DNA from: Lachnospiraceae bacterium
Lineage (GTDB): Bacteria; Bacillota; Clostridia; Lachnospirales; Lachnospiraceae
Assembly (NCBI GenBank): GCA_015056945.1
Contig: SVFH01000016.1
Span: 16,175-80,174, forward strand
Length of the DNA: 64,000 nt
Direction of reading: 5' to 3'
Part shown: positions 59,150 to 64,000 of the stretch, piece after piece
Layout of the letters: each line of letters opens with the position of its first letter
Numbering within the stretch: the first letter of the stretch is position 1
The notes under the pieces: generated by a model
The model's database searches: none
What the model was told of the DNA's origin: nothing
The model's input: the letters and a program-made list of their open reading frames with translations, nothing else
Translations under genes and position numbers: made by a program

Positions 59150-59164
59150 AAATGGAGGTAAGAA

Positions 59165-59599
59165 ATGAAAGTATTGGTGATTAACGGGCCGAATCTGAAT
59201 ATGTTGGGTATCCGGGAGAAAAATATATACGGAACACAGGATTACAATGCGCTGGTTGCGTTCTGTCAGAACAGTGGAAAAGAACTTGGAATTGAAGTTG
59301 ACTGTTATCAGTCAAATCACGAAGGTTGCCTTGTTGATAAGATTCAGGAAGCATACGGTGTTTATGACGGTATTGTAATTAATCCGGCAGCATACACGCA
59401 CACGAGTGTAGCGATTCTGGATGCGATTAAAGCTGTATCCATTCCGACGGTTGAGGTGCATTTGTCGAATGTGGATGAACGTGAAGAATTCAGAAAGATT
59501 TCTTATGTCAGAAGTGCTTGTGTGACAGTCTTCTACGGATATGGCTTTGACGGATACAGAATGGCAATGGAAGCACTGATAAAAAACAGTACAAAATAA
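59165..59599 (+). CDS. aroQ: 3-dehydroquinate dehydratase, type II
   Basis: 144 aa dodecameric-type dehydroquinase. Signatures are VINGPNLNMLGIREKNIYG with the Tyr nucleophile region, SNHEGCLVDKIQEAYG, INPAAYTHTSVAILDAI with the catalytic His, and VEVHLSNVDEREEFRK. It is the third pathway step and the last gene of the pheA-aroE/K-aroQ operon; a terminator follows. Confidence 0.97.
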   Translation: MKVLVINGPNLNMLGIREKNIYGTQDYNALVAFCQNSGKELGIEVDCYQSNHEGCLVDKIQEAYGVYDGIVINPAAYTHTSVAILDAIKAVSIPTVEVHLSNVDEREEFRKISYVRSACVTVFYGYGFDGYRMAMEALIKNSTK

Positions 59600-59605
59600 A
59601 AGAAT

Positions 59606-59642
59606 AAACCGATGCGTTCCCGTTGTGGAATTCATCGGTTTT
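59606..59642 (+). terminator. terminator after aroQ
   Basis: Stem AAACCGATG / CATCGGTTT around an 18-nt loop, then T-rich sequence; also in position for the convergent minus-strand yerC-like gene. Confidence 0.85.
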
Positions 59643-59719
59643 ATTATAGTTAAATTTTGCTGCTAAAATATATATGTTTGCTCACTTCTGAAGGAGATTT
59701 CAAGTTGTTTTGATATAAA

Positions 59720-60028
59720 TTATTCTGTATCGGCGCTTAAGTCAATTCCCATTCTTTCGAAAATCAGGTCATATCCGTCACATCCATAGTTGAGAGAGCG
59801 GTTTACCCTGCTGATTGTTGCAGTGGATGCACCTGTTTTTTCAGCAATTTCCATATAAGTTTTCTTCTGGCGTAACATAATCGCAACATCCAGACGTTGT
59901 GATAAAGAAAGCAATTCGTTAATCGTGCATAAGTCTTCAAAAAAATTATAACATTCTTCTTTGTTCTTTAAACATAAAATTGCGTCAAAAAGTTGATCAA
60001 CAGCATCATTTTTCAGTTTTTTGTTCAT
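59720..60028 (-). CDS. YerC/YecD-type TrpR-like DNA-binding protein
   Basis: 102 aa from the ATG at 60028 (GAGGTG upstream; a GTG at 60037 overlaps that site). The TrpR-like helix-turn-helix is LSLSQRLDVAIMLRQKKTYM and EIAEKTGASTATISRVNRSL, with the tail NYGCDGYDLIFERMG characteristic of the YerC/YecD group. Family members bind DNA, but their targets are mostly unknown; TrpR itself controls aromatic genes. It is convergent with the aro operon. Confidence 0.9.
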   Translation of the reverse strand: MNKKLKNDAVDQLFDAILCLKNKEECYNFFEDLCTINELLSLSQRLDVAIMLRQKKTYMEIAEKTGASTATISRVNRSLNYGCDGYDLIFERMGIDLSADTE

Positions 60029-60182
60029 GAAAAACACCTCTTTTATCTATTTTTGTTACAAATTTTAACACTGTAATATTTAATAATTTTACCATGCTAA
60101 AGTAAAAAAGTAAAGATGAAAAAATTATAGTGATATTGTATAAATGATTTTGTTTTTTTGTGAGATATTTGTGTAAAATCGC

Positions 60183-60211
60183 TTTACAAGTGGTTTTTCA
60201 TACTATATAAT
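60183..60211 (+). promoter_or_regulatory. promoter of the DUF1836 gene
   Basis: TTTACA (60183-60188), 17-bp spacer, TATAAT (60206-60211), 36 bp before the ATG. Confidence 0.75.
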
Positions 60212-60247
60212 ATAAAGGCATATGTTAGGCAAAAGGGGTAATTTTTG

Positions 60248-60895
60248 ATGAATATTGACACCGAAGCAGTGTTGAATGAAGTAATTGATAAAATGCGGGA
60301 TATTTTAAAGATCAGAGCCAATGATATTCCGAATATTGAACTTTATATGGATCAGGTGACAACCTTCATGGATGAGAAACTGCGATACACCGTCAGAACC
60401 GGTGAGTCGGAAGAGAAGATTCTTACGAAAACCATGATAAATAATTATGCGAAGAATGATTTGCTGCCGCCCCCTTATAAAAAGAAATATTCACGGGAGC
60501 ACATGATGGTTCTGATTTTTGTGTATTATTTTAAAAGTTTCCTAACAATCAATGATATTCAAATATTGCTGCAACCACTTACGGATACCTATTTCAGTAA
60601 TGAAAGCGGACTTGGGCTGGATGAAATATACGATGCAATTTTTGATATGGGTGCAGAACGTATGCAGACGTTGGAAAACAATTTGCGTGACTCTTTTTCA
60701 TGGATATCAAATTCATTTGAAGAGGTACCTCAAGAGGAAGCAGAATATTTGAGATTGTTCACGTATATCTGTTTTTTGAGCTATGATATTTTTGTGAAAA
60801 AAATGTTGATTGAACAATTGATTGACGAACTTTCTGAAAAACAGAAGGAACGTGAAACGGAAGAAAAAAAGAAAGACAAGAAAAAGAAATCATAA
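60248..60895 (+). CDS. DUF1836 family protein
   Basis: 215 aa from the ATG at 60248 with AAGGGG upstream. The family segments are FMDEKLRYTVRTGESEEKIL, then TKTMINNYAKNDLLPPPYKK with a helix-turn-helix-like arrangement, and YSREHMMVLIFVYYFKSFLT. The C-terminal tail is strongly charged (EKQKERETEEKKKDKKKKS). DUF1836 proteins are found almost only in Firmicutes and are probably DNA-binding regulators related to MerR-like HTH proteins; the target is unknown. Confidence 0.87.
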   Translation: MNIDTEAVLNEVIDKMRDILKIRANDIPNIELYMDQVTTFMDEKLRYTVRTGESEEKILTKTMINNYAKNDLLPPPYKKKYSREHMMVLIFVYYFKSFLTINDIQILLQPLTDTYFSNESGLGLDEIYDAIFDMGAERMQTLENNLRDSFSWISNSFEEVPQEEAEYLRLFTYICFLSYDIFVKKMLIEQLIDELSEKQKERETEEKKKDKKKKS

Positions 60896-60946
60896 TACGA
60901 AAGAGAAAAAGAATACGGGGTTGTGTAGAGGAAAGGAGTATTGGGA

Positions 60947-63900
60947 ATGAAAAAAGTATTGATTATCGGAGCGGGACCGGCCGGTATTACAGCAGGTTAC
61001 GAGTTGATGAAACGTACCGGTCAATACGATGTTACGATACTTGAAGAAGCATCACAGGTTGGTGGCATTTCTAAAACAGTGCGGCATAAAGGCTTTCGAA
61101 TGGATTTGGGAGGCCATTGTTTCCGTACGCAGAATGAAGTAATTTCTGATTGGTGGAAAGATATTCTTCCGCAGCAGGGTGCTCCTGCACTGGATGAAGT
61201 AAAATGTCAGAGAATGGCTACTTTACAGGAAGGAGGACCGGATCCGGAACAGGAAGACGATGTTTTACTTGTTCGTAATCGCGTTGCACATGTATTATAT
61301 CAGGATAAATTCTTTGATTATCCGATACGTATGAATGTGAATACATTACGAAATATGGGAATCGGTTCCAGTATTAAAGCCGGTATTGATTTTGTGGGGA
61401 ATTCTGTTTCCCGTAAAAGAGAAGTTAATCTGGAGCATTATTATCTGAATCGCTTTGGTAAACAGTTATATAAAGTCTTTTTTGAAGATTATATCGAAAA
61501 ACTTTGGGGCAAGCATCCGAGCCAGATTGATACACATGTTGGTATTCAGTACATTAAGGGGCAATCGGTTGCAACTGTTATTCGTGAAAATGATAAAAAT
61601 ATAGATGACCCGGCATTTTATTATCCGAAGCTTGGTGCAGGCCAGATGTGGGAGTGTGCTGCCCGTAAATTTGAAGAAATGGGCGGTGTTATTCATACAA
61701 ATTGTACTGTATTAAAGTTGAATCGCGAAAACAGCAAGGTTAAGTCCTTGACTTGCGTTATGGACGGAGAGCCCATTGAAGTTGAAACAGATATTGTAAT
61801 TTCAACAATGCCGATTAAGGATTTGATTAATAGTATGGCGGATGTGCCTGCTAATATTATTGATATTGCATCACATCTGTGCTATAGAGATATGGTTTTG
61901 GTTTCCCTTTTGGTGCCGAAGTTAAACATCAATGTGGATGCCGCATCAAAAACGCTTGGGAATATTATCCCGGATACGTGGATTTACATACAGGACAAGC
62001 GAAGAAAGCTTGCAAGAGTGCAGGTCTATAATAACTGGTCACCGTATTTGGTTGAAGATCCTGAAAATACCGTCTGGATTGGGTGTGAATTTTATTGTGA
62101 AGAAGGCGATGATGACTGGAATCGCAGTGAAGAAGAATGGGTGCGCTTTGCGAAACAGGAAATGAGTTTCTTGCATCTTATTTCAAGCAGCACTCCGGTA
62201 TTTGAATCACACAGGGAATGTGTGAAAAAAGCATATCCTTCTTATTTTGGAAGTTATGACCGATTTGATGACGTTGTGAAATATTTGGATAATGTTCGTA
62301 ATTTATATTGTATCGGAAGAAACGGACAGCATAAATGTCATGATATGTCTTATGCAATGATGACGGCTTTTGCAGCTGTTAAAAATATCGTTTATAATGT
62401 GGACAGTCGTGCTAATATATGGGATGTGAAACAGAGCAGTACTTCTCCGTCAGCACCGGCTACGGCACCAAAAAGCTATCAAACATCCTCACCTGTTCCG
62501 CCGAAAGCAAATGCATATGTGCCGCCTGCACCGATTAAAACACCTACCAAACCTATTTCGGTTCCCAGCGCACCTGTGATTCAGGTACCGAATCAGCCGA
62601 AAACGGTTTCAAAGGAAATGTTAAGAGATGTAGTGGAGAAAGAACGGCGTTCCGTGCGCGAAGAAGTGAAGCCGCAAGAACCGGTTTCTTTCAAGACAGT
62701 TGATAAGATGTTTGCATCAAAAGACGCAGTGGAAGATGAGGCAACAACTTTACGTCAGAAAGATATTTTATCGAAAAAAGTTACGACTGTAAAAGAATTG
62801 CGTCCTACTCTTATTGTACAGGAAGCTTCAGATGCAGAATATGAAAAAGTTATTGACGTTAGCGCGAAAGATAACAGTAATTATGAACCTGTTAAGTTTT
62901 CAGTCAGAAAACATGAAGATATTGTAGAAGAACCGTTCAAGGATTATTCTGCGAAGGATAACTATCCCGAAATGACTGATGAAAAAGATGAGTCAGCAGA
63001 AGAATTTGTTGAAGAAGTGAAAGAGGAGATTGCAGAAGAAATAACTGAAGCAATTGAAGAACCTGTAGAAGACGAGGCAGATGTAGAAGCGGCTGCTGAA
63101 GAAGTAACAGAGGCGGATGCAGAGGAGACTGCTGAAGAAGTAGCAGAGGCGGATGCAGAGGAGACTGCTGAAGAAAAAACAGAGGCAGATGCAGAAGAAA
63201 CTGCTGAAGAAAAAACAGAGGCGGATGCGGAAGAAACTGCTGAAGAAAAAACAGAGACTGTTTCGGAAGAAAAGGAAGAAGAGTCAAAGAAAGACGTTCA
63301 TCCTTTGATTCGTAATATGATTCCTGCAAACGAAGTAATGCAGAAACAGGTTGTTAAGAAATCAAAAGAACGTACGCCGATTCCGATGGCAAAAGATATT
63401 GATCGTTCGGAAGATATCTCGGTTTCTCCTTCTGTTGTTACGGCAGAAAGCATTGATCGTTCTACCAGCGTGAAAGAAGTACAGAAACGCGGAGGAATGG
63501 AGGCAGTGCGTCAGTTTGAGAGAGTTCTTTCTTTAGAGCCTGTTGAGCAGAATACGTTAAAGCAGGAAGAAGAGAAGGAGCGTCTGGAAGCAGAAAGTGC
63601 CCGCATAGAAGAAGAGAAACGTCTTGCAGAGGAGAAACGCAAAGCAGAAGAGGAAGCAGAGCGTGCCCGCATAGAAGAAGAGAAACGTCTTGCAGAGGAG
63701 AAACGCAAAGCAGAAGAGGAAGCAGAGCGTGCCCGCATAGAAGAAGAGAAACGTCTTGCGGAAGAGAAACGCAAAGCAGAAGAGGAAGCAGAACGTGCCC
63801 GCATAGCGGAAGAGAAACGTCTTGCGGAAGAAAAACGCAAAGCAGAAGAGGAAGCAGAGCGTGCCCGCATAGAAGAAGAGAAACGTCTTGCAGAGGAGAA

Positions 63901-64000
63901 ACGCAAAGCAGAAGAGGAAGCAGAGCGTGCCCGCATAGCGGAAGAGAAACGTCTTGCAGAGGAGAAACGCAAAGCAGAAGAGGAAGCAGAGCGTGCCCGC
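60947..64000 (+). CDS. FAD-dependent oxidoreductase (Glf/amine-oxidase type) fused to repeat-rich C-terminus, partial
   Basis: The frame starts at ATG 60947 (GGAG upstream) and is still open at the window end, with 1,018 codons visible. Residues 1-490 form an FAD/NAD-binding oxidoreductase: VLIIGAGPAGITAGYELMKR, EEASQVGGISKTVRHKGFRM, DLGGHCFRTQNEVISDWW, with YCIGRNGQHKCHDMSYAMM near the end, similar to UDP-galactopyranose mutase or protoporphyrinogen-oxidase-like enzymes. Then a Pro/Ala/Ser linker (about 495-555), acidic segments with a 12-aa repeat, and a charged 22-aa coiled-coil repeat. No signal peptide or membrane helix is visible. The natural substrate and true length are unknown. Confidence 0.85.
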   Translation, partial: MKKVLIIGAGPAGITAGYELMKRTGQYDVTILEEASQVGGISKTVRHKGFRMDLGGHCFRTQNEVISDWWKDILPQQGAPALDEVKCQRMATLQEGGPDPEQEDDVLLVRNRVAHVLYQDKFFDYPIRMNVNTLRNMGIGSSIKAGIDFVGNSVSRKREVNLEHYYLNRFGKQLYKVFFEDYIEKLWGKHPSQIDTHVGIQYIKGQSVATVIRENDKNIDDPAFYYPKLGAGQMWECAARKFEEMGGVIHTNCTVLKLNRENSKVKSLTCVMDGEPIEVETDIVISTMPIKDLINSMADVPANIIDIASHLCYRDMVLVSLLVPKLNINVDAASKTLGNIIPDTWIYIQDKRRKLARVQVYNNWSPYLVEDPENTVWIGCEFYCEEGDDDWNRSEEEWVRFAKQEMSFLHLISSSTPVFESHRECVKKAYPSYFGSYDRFDDVVKYLDNVRNLYCIGRNGQHKCHDMSYAMMTAFAAVKNIVYNVDSRANIWDVKQSSTSPSAPATAPKSYQTSSPVPPKANAYVPPAPIKTPTKPISVPSAPVIQVPNQPKTVSKEMLRDVVEKERRSVREEVKPQEPVSFKTVDKMFASKDAVEDEATTLRQKDILSKKVTTVKELRPTLIVQEASDAEYEKVIDVSAKDNSNYEPVKFSVRKHEDIVEEPFKDYSAKDNYPEMTDEKDESAEEFVEEVKEEIAEEITEAIEEPVEDEADVEAAAEEVTEADAEETAEEVAEADAEETAEEKTEADAEETAEEKTEADAEETAEEKTETVSEEKEEESKKDVHPLIRNMIPANEVMQKQVVKKSKERTPIPMAKDIDRSEDISVSPSVVTAESIDRSTSVKEVQKRGGMEAVRQFERVLSLEPVEQNTLKQEEEKERLEAESARIEEEKRLAEEKRKAEEEAERARIEEEKRLAEEKRKAEEEAERARIEEEKRLAEEKRKAEEEAERARIAEEKRLAEEKRKAEEEAERARIEEEKRLAEEKRKAEEEAERARIAEEKRLAEEKRKAEEEAERAR
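63107..63250 (+). repeat. 36-bp acidic repeats in the FAD fusion gene
   Basis: Four in-frame 36-bp units (63107, 63143, 63179, 63215) encoding the 12-aa pattern TEADAEETAEEV or TEADAEETAEEK, and a degenerate fifth. The encoded region is highly acidic and probably disordered or helical. Confidence 0.88.
63599..64000 (+). repeat. 66-bp tandem coiled-coil repeats in the FAD fusion gene
   Basis: Six complete in-frame 66-bp units, starting at 63599, 63665, 63731, 63797, 63863 and 63929, and the start of a seventh at 63995. Each encodes ARIEEEKRLAEEKRKAEEEA plus ER, 22 aa or two heptad-like 11-mers. The units differ by few bases, mostly GAA/GCG after ARI and GAG/GAA changes. The array continues beyond the window. 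Confidence 0.95.

Noticed and set aside
62937..63329. Minus-strand Leu/Pro-rich repeat frame
   Set aside because: Antisense of the acidic 36-bp repeats in the FAD fusion gene.
63511..63972. Minus-strand frame rich in Arg-Phe-Ser-Ser repeats
   Set aside because: It is the antisense shadow of the 66-bp coiled-coil repeat array; no ribosome site and the plus-strand frame is continuous with the FAD protein.
63599..64000. Regular repeats suggesting a CRISPR array
   Set aside because: Units are contiguous, in frame and coding, with no unique spacers.

Overview
The window looks like chromosome of a low-to-moderate GC, Gram-positive Clostridia member, most likely a Lachnospiraceae. Reasons: the neighbourhood cysE-cysS-mrnC-rlmB-sigH, a meso-diaminopimelate dehydrogenase, a YerC/TrpR-like protein, a DUF1836 protein, strong AGGAGG-type ribosome sites, and sigma-A promoters (TTGACA / TATAAT with 16-18 bp spacing). 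All calls come from reading the sequence; no database search was run.

Layout. 1-1.8 kb: 3' part of purL. 1.8-6.4 kb (minus): MoxR ATPase, DUF58 and transglutaminase-like membrane protein operon. 6.5-9.5 kb: EAL c-di-GMP phosphodiesterase and queH. 9.6-22.2 kb: argS, tRNA-Val, tRNA-Met, mnmA, tcdA, ispF, an Eis-like acetyltransferase, cysE, cysS, mrnC, rlmB, sigH, ddh and a membrane zincin.

22.3-31.5 kb: a complete-looking 9.2-kb filamentous (inovirus-type) prophage in the 3' end of a tRNA-Thr(GGU) gene, bounded by a 21-bp direct repeat. It has a morphogenesis module (small putative ssDNA-binding protein, acidic membrane protein, 57-aa major coat protein, terminator, pIII-like adsorption protein, pVI-like protein, Zot/pI ATPase), a hairpin-packed intergenic region, an XRE repressor with divergent promoters and three 13-bp palindromic operators, small early genes, a DUF3102-like protein, a replication initiator combining HUH endonuclease and SF3 helicase as in CRESS-DNA Rep proteins, and a tyrosine integrase. 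There is no secretin gene, which fits a host with one membrane. This is the most unusual part of the window.

31.5-45 kb: tRNA-Thr, SH3b protein, class A PBP, YigZ, thyA, a protein with an IGGADGPT motif, folA, diguanylate cyclase, ilvE, an OB-fold SSB-like protein with a long leader, dapB, a eukaryotic-type HisA, cold-shock protein, a PTS-IIC-like membrane protein and a Nudix hydrolase.

45-59.6 kb: every step of chorismate synthesis plus the branches to prephenate-derived amino acids (aroF, tyrA, aroB, aroA, then aroC, pheA, an aroE-aroK fusion, aroQ). aroF is preceded by a Phe/Tyr-rich leader peptide with a mutually exclusive antiterminator and terminator. Between the two aro blocks lies a cassette of Nudix, DUF6935-like, duplicated zinc-ribbon plus mini-membrane-protein pairs, methyltransferase, tyrosine phosphatase and P-loop kinase-like genes. 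59.7-64 kb: YerC-like regulator, DUF1836 protein and an FAD oxidoreductase fused to long acidic and coiled-coil repeats, running off the end.

A dispersed 10-mer, GTTTACATAA, occurs 15 times on either strand, against well under one expected from base composition, and is densest in the aro region.
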